From positions 26,356 to 90,355 of the forward strand of contig JADLHW010000053.1 in assembly GCA_020848615.1 (NCBI GenBank): 64,000 nt of DNA. The letters run 5' to 3'. A program made the translations under genes and the position numbers. The notes beneath the pieces were generated by a model. It did no database searches. It had not been told where the DNA came from and saw nothing but the letters and a program-made list of their open reading frames with translations. Positions 1-12,000 of this stretch are shown in pieces. How positions within the stretch are numbered: the first letter of the stretch is position 1; each line of letters opens with the position of its first letter. This DNA comes from Thermoleophilia bacterium. Its GTDB lineage: Bacteria; Actinomycetota; Thermoleophilia; Miltoncostaeales; Miltoncostaeaceae.

Positions 1-64
1 CGGATGCCCCAGGGGAGGACGTCCGTACATCGTGGATGGGAAGACCGACACGGCAGGGAATGCC

Positions 65-3000
65 ATGCGGGCGCTGATGCGGCGCCTGTGCCGGCTCGCC
101 GTTCCCATCGCGCTCCTGCTTGCGGTCACCGGGACGGCGGCGGCGGGCGTGACGCCCGCGCCGCAGCTGCGGGCATCGGTCACCGGCGCCGACGGGACCG
201 CCACCTGGGACGCGACCGACGCCGCCGTCGCCCACGACACGCGCCGGGACCGGTACCTGGTGGTGTGGGCGGCCTCGAGCTCCGACCCGGACGAGATCGA
301 GATCTTCGGGCGGGTGGCGGACCGCCTGGGACGGTGGACCGGCCCGGCAACGCGGCTCTCGCAGATGGGGCCGGAGGGGAACGCCGCGTTCGACGCCGAC
401 ACCCCGGACGTCGCCTACAACGCGGCCACCGACCGGTACCTGGTCGTGTGGAGCGGGGACGACGCCCACGACGGCGAGTTCGACGTCTACGCACAGCAGG
501 TCGACCCGAACGGCGGGGAGGTCGGCGGGGACATCCGCCTCTCGACCGCCGGTGCGCCCGGTGACCTCACGCGGCGCGCCGACGCCCCGGCCGTCGTCCA
601 CAACGCCGTGGCGAACGAGTTCCTCGTCGTGTGGAGCGCGGACGACACCGGCGCCGACGACGAGTTCGAGGTCTACGCGCAGCGCGTGAGCGCAAACGGT
701 GCCGAGCTCGGCACCGACGACATGCGGATCTCGGACATGGGGCCCGACGGGAACGCCGCCTACGACGCGGTGGCCCCGGACGTCGCGGTGTCCGCGGCGG
801 GCGGGTACTCGGTGGTGTGGGAGGGAGATGACGACACCGCTCCCCTCGCCGACGACGAGCGCGAGATCTTCCTGCAGCGCCTCACCGCGACGGGCGCCGA
901 GACGGGCACCAACGACGTCCGGATCTCGGACATGGGCACCAACGGCAGCACCCTCTATGCGGCGAGGACCCCGGCGATCGCCTACAACGACGCGTCCGGT
1001 GAGTTCTTCGCGGTCTGGTCCGGCGACGACAACATCCTGGGCCTCGCCAACGACGAGCGGGAGATCTTCGGCCAGCGCCTGTCCACCGCCGGAGGCCAGC
1101 TCGGCACCAACGACCAGCGGATCAGCGACATGGGTCCCGACCGGTCGACGGCCTTCGGGGCCTCCGATCCCGACCTGGCGTACTCCCCCGCCGCGAACGA
1201 GTTCCTGGTGACCTGGCGCGGCGACGACGACACCGGCGGCCTGGTGGACGACGAGCAGGAGGTGTTCGCCCAGCGGCTCGGTCCCGGTGCCGCCGAGATC
1301 GGCACGAACGACATGCGCGTCTCCCGGATGGGGGGCACCGGCACCCCGGCCACCGGCCGGGAGGCCCTTGCGCCCGCCGTCGCCGCCGCGACGAGCACCC
1401 GCCGCTGGATGATCGCCTGGCACGGCGACGACGACAGCGGGAGCCTCGCCGACGGCGAGTACGAGGTGTACACCTCGCTGGTCGGCTGGGAGCCGTCGAT
1501 CGACCTGGGGACGGCCGGGAACCTCCGCATCCGCATCGACGGGGCCGCGGCCGGCGCGGAGACCGGCTCCACGGTCACCGATGCCGGTGACGTGAATGGC
1601 GACGGGATCGGTGACGTGCTGGTCGGCGCGCCGTCGGCCACGGCGGGCGGCGTGAACCGGGCGTACGTGGTGTGGGGCACCGCCGGCAGCGCGAACGTCA
1701 CCGTCGACCTCGCCGGCCTCGGCACCGCGGGCTTCGCCATCACGGGCCTCGGGACCGGGCAGCGCACGGGCCTCGCGGTGACCGGCGTCGGGGACCTCGA
1801 CGGGGACGGCCGTGCCGACATCGCCGTCGGCACCGACGACGACCGCAACGGCCGCACCGACTCCGGCTCCGTCCACGTGATCTTCGGCAAGACGACCAGC
1901 ACCGCGGTCGACCTCACCGCGCTCGGCGCCGGCGGGTTCCGCATCGACGGCCCCGAGGCGGGCGCCCTGGCCTCCCGCGCCCTCGCCGCGGGGGACGTGA
2001 ACGGCGACGGCCGGGCCGACCTCGTGATCGGCGCGCCGGGCACGGACGACGCGTCCGGTGCCGACGCGGGCGCCGTCTACGTGGTGTACGGCACCGCCGG
2101 CGCCGCCGACATCGACCTCGCCGCCCTGTCGCCCGCCCACGGGTGGCGCATCACCGGGCCGGTCGCCGGGGTCCGCGCGGGCGTGTCGGTCGCCGCCGGC
2201 GACATCGACGGGGACGGCGACGCCGACGTCGTGCTCGGCACGGGCCTGGCGGACAACAACGGGCGCACCGACTCGGGGTCCGCATGGGTGGTGTTCGGCG
2301 GCCCCTCCGGCGGGGACGTGGACCTGGCCGACCTGGGGTCGCGCGGCTTCCGGATCGACGGGGCCGCGGCGGGTGACGGGGCGGGGCCCGTCGCCGTCGC
2401 CGGCGACATGAACGACGACAACCGTGCCGAGGTCGTGGTGGGCGCGCCGGGCGCGGACCCGTCGCGACGCTCCGGCGCCGGGACGGTCGCCGTGGTGTTC
2501 GGCACGGATGGCACGACCACCCACGACCTCGGCGCGCTCGGTTCCGGCGGCTTCCTCGTCGCCGGGGCGGCGGCGGGCGACGGCCTGGGCACCACGGTCG
2601 CCGCGAGCCGCGACGTGGACGGCGACCGGCGCGGCGAGGTGATCGCCGGCGCACCCGGTGCCGACCCGTCGGACCGCGTCGACGCGGGCTCCGAGTACGT
2701 GATCTTCGGCCAGGCGACCACCGATGACATCGACGCCGGGGGCCTCGGGGCCCGCGGCCTGCGCCTCGACGGGGCGGCCGCCGGGGATGCGCTGGGCGGG
2801 CGGGGCGGCACCATCGCCGACGTCACCGGCGACGGACGCCCCGAGGTGCTCGCCGGGGCACCGTTCGCGGACCCCGCGGCCCGGACCTCGGCGGGACGCG
2901 CGTACGCGGTGTCCCCCGCCCTGCTGATGCCGGGCGCCGCCACGGCACCGGCCACCGGGGTCCTTCCCGCGGGTGCCACGCTGAACGGGGTCGTGTCCCC

Positions 3001-6000
3001 GCGGGGCCAGGTCACCCGGTACTGGTTCGAGTACGGCACCACCGCGGCCTACGGCACGGCGACGACCCCGGCGAGCGCCGGGTCCGGCACCTCGCAGGTG
3101 CCGGTCTCCGCCCCGGTGTCCGGACTGCCGGGCGACACCCTGCACCACTTCCGGCTGGTCACCGAGAACGCCGACGGCCTGCGCGCCCACGGTGCCGACA
3201 CCACGGTCACCACCGACGCCACGCCGCCCACGACCCCCACCGCGAACGGCGGGAGCCTGTCCTGGACCTCCGCCGCGTCGGTCACCATCACCGGGTCGGG
3301 CGCGACCGACGCGCTCACCGGGATCGCCCGCTACGAGTACCGCACCAGCACCGGCGGCGGCGCTTGGAGCGGGGCGGTCACGGGCTCGTCGGTCGCGGTC
3401 AGCACCGCCGGTGAGACCGTCGTGCAGTTCCGGGCGACCGACGGCGCGGGCAACCAGTCCGCATGGGGTCCCCCCGTGGGCACCGCGGCGGGCACCGTCA
3501 GGATCGACCGGACCGCCCCGTCGCTGCCGACGGTCACCGGCGGGAGCACGTCCTGGCAGAGCGTCGCGTCGGTGACCGTGTCGGCATCCGGCAGCACCGA
3601 CGCCCAAGCCGGCCTCGCCGGCTACGAGTACCGCACCGTGGCGAACGCCACCGTGGTGCCCGGCGCCGCGGCGACCGTCACCTCCGAGGGCGAGACCATC
3701 CTGCGCTTCCGCGCGGTCGACGCCGCCGGCAACGCCTCGGCGTGGACGTCGGCCACGGCGGACGGGCCGAACACCGTCCGGATCGACCGGACCGGGCCCA
3801 CGGTCCCCGGCGCCACCGGCGGCGGTGACGCATGGCAGAACATCGCGTCCCTCGCGATCTCGCGCACCGCGGCCACCGATGCCGGCGCGGGCGTGGCCTC
3901 GTACCAGTCGCGCACCAGCACCGACGGCGGGGCGAACTGGACGGCGCCGGTCACCGGGGTCACGGTGACGGTGACCGCCCAGGGGGAGACGCTCGTGCAG
4001 TTCCGGGCGATCGACGGCGTCGGCAACATCTCCGACTGGGGCCCGTCGCACACCCCGGGCCCGACCACCGCGGGCACCGCCCGCATCGGCACCCAGTTCG
4101 GCGTGGACCTCGCGAACACGTTCAACGTCCACCTGCGCATCGACGGGGCTGTGGCCGGCGACCGCATCGGGCTGGGGGCGCTCGCGCCCGCCGGGGACGT
4201 CAACGGCGACGGGATCCAGGACGTGCTCATCGGGGCGCGGTCCGCCGACCCGGTCTCGCGGACCGACGCCGGCGCCGCCTACGTGGTGTTCGGCCGCGCC
4301 ACCCCCGGGGTCGTCGACCTGGCGAACCTCGGGACCGGCGGCTATGCCATCCGCGGTGCCGCCGCGGGCGACGCGGCGGGCACCGCCGTCGCATCCGCCG
4401 GGGACGTCAACGGCGACGGCCTCGCGGACGCGCTCATCGGCGCGCCCGGTGCCGACCCCCTGTCCCGCTCCAACGCGGGCGCCGTGCACGTCGTGTTCGG
4501 CTCGGCCGGCACCGGGACCATCGACCTCGCGGCACCCGGGTCGCGCGGCTACCTCATCGCGGGGGCCGCCGCGGGGGACGCGGCGGGCACCGCCGTCGCA
4601 TCCGCCGGGGACCTCGACGGGGACGAGCGTCCCGACGTCGCCGTCGGCGCGCCCGGCGCCGACCCGTCGTCCCGGGCCGACGCCGGTGCCGTGGCCGTCG
4701 CCCACGGCCAGGCCGGCACGGCGACCATCGACCTGGGCACGGCCCCCGGCCCGCGCGTGTCCGGGGCGGCGGCCGGCGACCACACGGGCACGGCACTGGC
4801 GGGGGTCGCCGACATGAACGCCGACGGCCGCCCGGATCTGGTCATCGGAAGCCCGGACGCCGGCCCCGTGTCGCGCGCCGGGGCCGGCACGGCGTTCGTG
4901 CTGTTCACGCCGCCGACGGGCACCGTCGACCTCGCGAGCCCCGGGACGTCCGGGTTCGCGGCGCACGGCGCCGCCGCGGGTGACCGCCTGGGCGCCGCCG
5001 TCGCATCCGCCGGCGACGTGAACGACGACGACCTGCCGGACGTGGTGGTGGGGGCACCCGCCGCGGACCCGTTCAACCGGTACGACGCCGGCGCCGCGTA
5101 CGTCCTGTACGGCGGGGCCGCCACCGCCACCCGTGACGCGGCGTCCCTCGCCGGCACCGGGTACCGCATCACCGGCGCCACGGCGGGCGGCGGGCTGGGC
5201 GGGTCCGTGGGCCCCGCCGGCGACGCGAACGGCGACGGGCGGGACGACGTCCTGATCACCGCCGCCGGCGAGGGCTACCAGGCGCGCTCCGGCGCGGGGG
5301 CCACCTGGCGCGTGCACGGCCTGGCCGCCCCCGCCGACGTCGACCTGCGCGTGCTGGCCGCCGCGGGCGGGACCCGCATCGACGGGCTCACCGCCGGCGA
5401 CGGCACCGCACCCGCCTCGGGCCTGCTGGACCTCGACGCCGACGGCCGCCCGGAGGTGCTCGCCGGCGCACCCGGCGGCGACGCCAACAACCGCACGGAC
5501 TCGGGCTCCGTGCGGGTCGTCATCCCCTCGGACGCGCCGAGCGTCCCGGTCGTGAGCGGCGGGTCGCTCGCCTGGCGCTCGGTGGCCTCCACGGCGATCG
5601 GCGCCCGCAGCTCCACCCCCACCGCCGCGGCGGCACCCGTGGGCTACCAGTACCGGACCAGCCGTGACGGCGGCGCGACCTGGGGCGCGCCGGCCACCGG
5701 CGCGACCGCCACGATCACCGACGAGCAGGAGACGCTCGTGCAGTTCCGGGCGGTCGACGCGGCCGGCCGGACATCCTCCTGGGTCCCCGACCACCCCTCC
5801 GGCCAGCCGGCCGCCGCCGGCACCGTCCGCCAGGACCGCACCCTCCCCACCGTCCCGTCGGTGAGCGGCGGCAGCGCCGCCTGGTTCGCGTCCCCCGCAT
5901 CGCGGTCGGTCACGGCGACCGGATCGACCGATACCGGCGGCTCCGGGTTCAGCGGCTACCAGTACCAGACCAGCACCAACGGGGGGACGTCCTGGGCGCA

Positions 6001-9000
6001 GGCATCCGGCTCGGGCGTGAGCATCGCGGCCGTCGGCGAGACGCTGGTGCAGTTCCGGTCCGTCGACGGAGCGGGCAACGTCTCGGCGTGGGCGCCCACC
6101 CACCCCTCCGGGGATCCGGTCCCCGCCGCGGTGGTGCGGATCACCGGCGCGGCGTCCGGCGACCTGCTGAGCCCCGCGAACATCCGCCTCACGATCGAGG
6201 GCGCGGCCGCGCAGGACGGGCAGGGCGGGCTGCGCGTCTTCCCGGCCGGCGACGTCAACGGAGACCGCATCGACGACATCGTGGTGGCCGCGCCCGCCGC
6301 GGACCCCTCCGGGCGCGACGGCGCCGGCACCGTGCACGTGGTGTTCGGCCGCACGGACCTCGCGACCGTGGACCTCGCGTCCCCCGGGTCCGCGGCGCTG
6401 CGCATCGACGGCGCCGATCGCGGCGACGCCCTGGGCACCGGTGTCGCCGCGATCGGCGATGTCGACGACGACGGCCGCGCGGACCTGCTCCTCGGTGCGC
6501 CGGGGACCGACCCCTCGGGCCGGAACGACGCGGGATCCGCGTACCTCGTGCTGGGTCCGGAGCGGGCCGACCCGATCGACCTGGCGACGCCCGGGGCGGC
6601 GGCGGTGCGCGTCGACGGCGCCGCCGCCGGGGATGCGCTCGGCACGACCGCCGCCGCGCCCGGCGATCTCGACCGCGACGGGCGGGCGGACATGGTCCTG
6701 GGCGCGCCCGGGGCCGACCGCAACGGCCGGGCCGACTCCGGATCGGCGTACGTGGTCCACACGCCCGCACCGGGCAAGGACCTCGACCTCGCCGCGTTCT
6801 CCGGCGCGGGGTACGTCATCGACGGCACCGACGCCGGGGACCACCTGGGGACGTCCGTCGCGGGCGGCGGCGACGTCAACGACGACGGCCTGCCGGACGT
6901 GGTCGTGGGCGCACCCGGTGCCGACACGCTGAAGCGCGCCGACGCGGGCGCCGCATACGTCGTGTTCGGGGCCGCCACGCCATCCGACGTGGACACGCTC
7001 TCGCTCGGCGCCCGGGGCCGGATGCTCGCCGGGGGCACCGCGGGCGACGCGCTCGGCACCCGGGTGGCGATCGCGGGAGACCAGAACAACGACCGGCGGG
7101 CGGACATCGCCGCCACGGCCCCGGGCGCGGACGCCAACGGCCGGGCCGGATCCGGCAGCGCCGTGGTGTTGTGGGGCGCGACCTCCACCGGCACGGCCGA
7201 CATGGCCGCCCTCGGGACCGCCGGGTACCGCATCGACGGCGCCACCGCGGGCGACGCCCTCGGCGAGGGCCAGCTGTCGGCGACGCCGGACATCGACGGG
7301 GACGGGCGCCCGGAGCTCGCCGTCGGCAGCCGCACCATCGGCATGCGCGGCCGGTCCGCCTCCGGCGCCGCGTACTGGGTGTTCGGGGCCGCCACCACGA
7401 CGAGCGTCGACCTGCGGACCCACGGGGGCCGCGCGCTGCGTCTGGACGGCGCCGCGGACGGCGACGGGCTGGGCGGCGGGGTCACGGCCGTCCCGGACCT
7501 CACCGGCGACGGCCGTCCCGAGCTCGTGGCCGCGGCACCCGGCGCGGACCCGCGGTCGCGGACCGATGCCGGCGGCGTCTCGATCGTGTCCCCCACCGTC
7601 CTCATGGCGTCGGCCGAGACCCTGCCGGTCCTCGTCGCCGAGAACGGCTCGGCGCAGCTGCGGGCCGTCGTGAACCCGCGCGGGACCGCGACGACCTGGC
7701 GCTTCGAGCACGGCGCGACCACCGGCACCCCGGTGTCGGCCGGGTCCGGCACCGCGGACGCGACGGTCACCACGACCGCCGGCCTGTTCCTCCCGACGGG
7801 GTCGACCTACAACACCCGCGTCATCGTGACGAACGCCGCCGGGTACTCGACGTACGGGGTCAACCACACCTTCGTCCCGCGCGACGTGATCCCGCCCACC
7901 GTGCCCACCGCGAACGGCGGGTCGATCTCGTGGGTCGACCGGCCGTCCGCCACGATCACCGGGGGTGGCTCCACCGACACCGGGAACTCCGGCCTCGCGG
8001 GCTACGACCACCGCATCAGCACCGACGGCGGCAACACCTGGAGCACCCCCACCGCGGGGGCCGCGGTGACGATCACCGCCGAGGGTGAGGCGCTCGTGCA
8101 GTTCCGCGCCCGCGACGTGGACGGCAACCTCTCCGCGTGGGGGCCCGCGACGCCCACCCCGGACTCGACGGTGCGCCTGGACCGCACCTCCCCGACGGCC
8201 CCGGCGGTCACGGGCGGCAGCACCGCGTGGCAGTCCGCCGCATCGGTCACGGTCACCGGGGCGGGCGGGACCGACGCGGCCTCCGGGGTCGCCGGGTACG
8301 AGTACCGCACCAGCACCGACGGCGGCGCCACCTGGACCCTGGAGGCCCCGGGATCCGGGATCGGCATCACCCTGGAGGGCGAGACCCTCGTCCAGTTCCG
8401 GACCGTCGACGGCGTCGGCCGCCCGTCGGCCTGGACACCCGCGAGCCCCACCGCGGGTTCCCAGGTGCGCCTCGACCGGACCGCACCGGCGGCGCCGACC
8501 GTCACGGGCGGAAGCGGCGCCCCCCAGAGCGTCCCGTCGATCGCCATCTCGGCGACCGCGACCGACGACCTGTCCGGGCTCGCGGGCTACGAGCACCGCA
8601 CGAGCACCGACGGCGGCGCCACATGGAGCACGCCGGCGCCCGGGGCGTCGCTCACGGTGACCGCCGAGGGGACCACCGACGTCCAGTTCAGGGCCACCGA
8701 CACCGCCGGCAACGTGGGTGCCTGGGGTCCCGGCACCGGCGGGACGGGACGGGCCCGCATCGACCGCACGCCCCCCGCCGCCCCCGCGAACCTCACGGGC
8801 CCGTCCCCCGCCGTCACCCCCACGCTCACCTGGCACGCCGTGGGCGACGCGGCCGGGTACGTCGTGGTCCGCGACGGCACCGAGGTGGGCGCCCCGTCCG
8901 GCGCCACGTGGGCCGACACCGGCCTCACCGGCGAGGGCACCCACACCTACCGGGTGCTCGCCGTCGACGCGGCGGGCAACCGCAGCGACCCCTCCGGCCC

Positions 9001-12000
9001 GCACGACATCGAGCGCGACACCACCCCGGCCGCCGACCCCGTGATCGCCGCCGGCAGCGAGGGCTCGCTCACGTGGCGCAACGTGGCCTCGGTCACCATC
9101 GCCGTGGACGCGGTCCCCGGGGCGGTCGTCCAGCACCGCACGAGCACCGACGGCGGCGCATCGTGGAGCGCCCCGGCGGCCGGGGCATCCGTCGCGGTCA
9201 CCGCGGAGGGCGAGACCCTGGTCCAGTTCCGCAGCGTCGACCCCGCGGGGAACGCGGGCGCCTGGGTGCCGTCCCACACCGGTGCGCCGGCCGCCGCCGG
9301 CACCGCCCGCATCGACCGCACGCCGCCGCCCGCCCCCACCGGCCTCGCCGGGGCCTCGCCCACCGCGGCGCCCGCCCTCACCTGGACGGCGGTGCCCGGC
9401 GCGACCGGCTACGTGGTCACCCGCGACGGCGTGGCGGTCGGCGGCCCCGCCGGCACGACGTTCACCGACAGCCCGGTGCCCGGCGAGGGCATCCACCAGT
9501 ACCGGGTCGCCGCCGTCGACGCGGCCGGCAACCGGGGCGTGGACTCCGCCCCGGTCGCGATCACCGTCGACGTCACCCCGCCGCCGCCGCCCGGCGGACC
9601 CGCCGCGGGCAGCGAGGGGTCGCTCGCGTGGCGCAACGTGCCGTCGGTGACCATCGCGGTCGACCCCACCGCCGGGGCGACGACCGAGCACCGCACCAGC
9701 ACCGACGGCGGCGCGACCTGGAGCACGCCCGCCACGGGCCCCTCGGTGGTGGTGACCGCGGAGGGCGAGACCCTCGTGCAGTTCCGGACCGTCGACGACG
9801 CCGGCAACCGCAGCGTGTGGACGCCGGCCATCGCCGGCGGCCCGGTCGCCGACGGCACCGCCCGCATCGACCGCACGTCCCCCGCGGCCCCGACGGGGCT
9901 CGCCGGGGCGTCGCCCACCAACGCGCCGGCGATCACCTGGACGGCGGTGCCGGGCGCGACGGCGTACGCGGTGACCCGCGACGGCGTCGAGATCGGGACC
10001 GTCCCCAGCGGCACCTCCTTCACGGACGCGCCCCCGCCGGCCGAGGCCACGTACGCGTACCGGGTCATCACGATCGACGCGGCCGGCAACCGCAGCGCCC
10101 CGTCGGCCGCGCACGCCGTGACCGTGGACCTCACCGCGCCGGCGGTTCCCGTCGTGCCCGGCGCCGGCTCGGATGCGTCGCTCACGTGGCGGAACGCGGC
10201 GGCCGCCGTGGTGACGGCCGACCCGGTCCCCGCGACCACCACCGAGCACCGCACCAGCACCGACGGCGGCGCGACCTGGAGCGCCCCCGCCGCCGGTGCG
10301 TCGGTGACCGTGACGGCCGAGGGCGAGACGCTCGTCCAGTTCCGCGCCGTCGACACGGCGGGCAACGCGAGCGGGTGGGGCCCGGCGCACGCCGCCGGAC
10401 CGGACGCGACGGCGACGGTCCGCCTGGACCGCACGCCGCCGCCGGCGCCCACCGTGAGCGGCGGCTCGCTGGACCCCACCTCCGTCGCGTCCGTCCCCGT
10501 GACGGCCACCCTCGCACCCGGGACCACCGCCCGGTACCGCACCTCCACCGACGGCGGCGCGACCTGGAGCACGCCCGCGCCCGGGACGACGGTGACGGTG
10601 ACGGCCGAGGGCGAGACCCTCGTCCAGTTCCAGGCGACCGACGAGGCCGGCAACACCGGCGCCTGGGGGCCGTCCCACACCCCGGCCGCCGCCGGGGCGA
10701 CGGTCCGCATCGACCGCTCCGCGCCCCCGGCGCCGGTCATCACCGCGACCGCGGACGTCACGGTGCCGCGCTCGAGCGGTGCCGGACGCGTCGACCTCCT
10801 CACCACCGTCTCGGGTGACGCGCAGGCCGTCGCGGTCACCCAGAGCGGCCGCGTCGTCGTCGACGGCCCCCCCGGCGCGCACACCGACGCCGGGCTCGCG
10901 GACGACACCACCTACGCGTACGAGGCCGTCGCGCGTGACGCCGCGGGAAACCTGTCCCCGGTCGTGAGCGTCGAGGTCACGACCCCGGACCGCACGGCCC
11001 CGGCTCAGCCCGCGCCCCCGACCGGCTCGGGCTACCCGGTCGAGCTCACCTGGCCGGCAATGCCGGGCGTCGACGCCTACGAGGCGTCCCGCGACGGCGC
11101 CAGCGCCGGCACGGGGCCGGGCACGTCCCGGACGGACGCCGCGGCCGTCGACACCGCCGCGCCGCCCGCTCCGGCAGGCGTCACCGTGACCCCCACCGGC
11201 CCGGGCCGCGCGGCCATCGCCTGGGACGCGGTCACCGACCAGGGCACGACCTACGAGTTCGCCGTGCGGGCGTCGGACGCCGAGGGCAACACGTCGGCGT
11301 TCTCCCCCGCCGCGCAGATCGTCGCCCGGTCGGGTGTCGGCCGCTACCGCGTGCTGGTCGACGGGGTCCAGGTCACGGAGACCACGACCCCCGGGGTGGA
11401 CCTGGAGGGCCTCACGCCGAACACGCCGCTGGCGGTCACGATCGTCGTGCTCGACCGGGCGGGCAACGCATCGCCGTCGTCGGCCCCCGTCTCGCTCACG
11501 GTGCCGGCCACCCCGGGAACGCCGCGCCTGCTGCTGACCGCCGACCCGGCCTACGTCCGTCCCGGCGACCCGGTGCGATTCCAGGCGGTCGTCGACGGCC
11601 CGTCGGGCGGGGAGGTCACGTGGGACCTCGGTGACGGCAGCGCCGCCGCCGGGGCGGCGGCGCAGACACGGTACCCGGCGGCGGGACGGCGCCTCGTGGA
11701 GGCGACCGTGACGGCCCCCGACGGGACGCAGGTGCGCGCCGCGATCCAGGTGGTCGTCGACGACGTCCCGCCGACCGTCGAGATCACGCAGGCGGGCGCG
11801 GTGGCGCAGGTCGGCGCGAACGACGACGCGTCGGGACTGGAGCGGCTGGAGTGGCTGCCCGGCGCCGGCCAGCCGGCGCGCGCGGTCCCCGGCGACGGCA
11901 TCCCCCTCGCCGAGGGGCCGAACACCGTCACGGTCCGCGCGACGGACCGCGCCGGCAACGTCCGGGAGGTCACCCGCACCCTCGTCGCCGACCGCACCGC

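Noticed and set aside
982..11000. Long open frames antisense to or out of frame with the giant repeat gene (for example 5956-7773 minus, 8137-10818 plus)
   Set aside because: They are Arg/Pro/Ala-rich mirror frames created by high GC and the repeats. They have no ribosome sites, signal peptides or family motifs.
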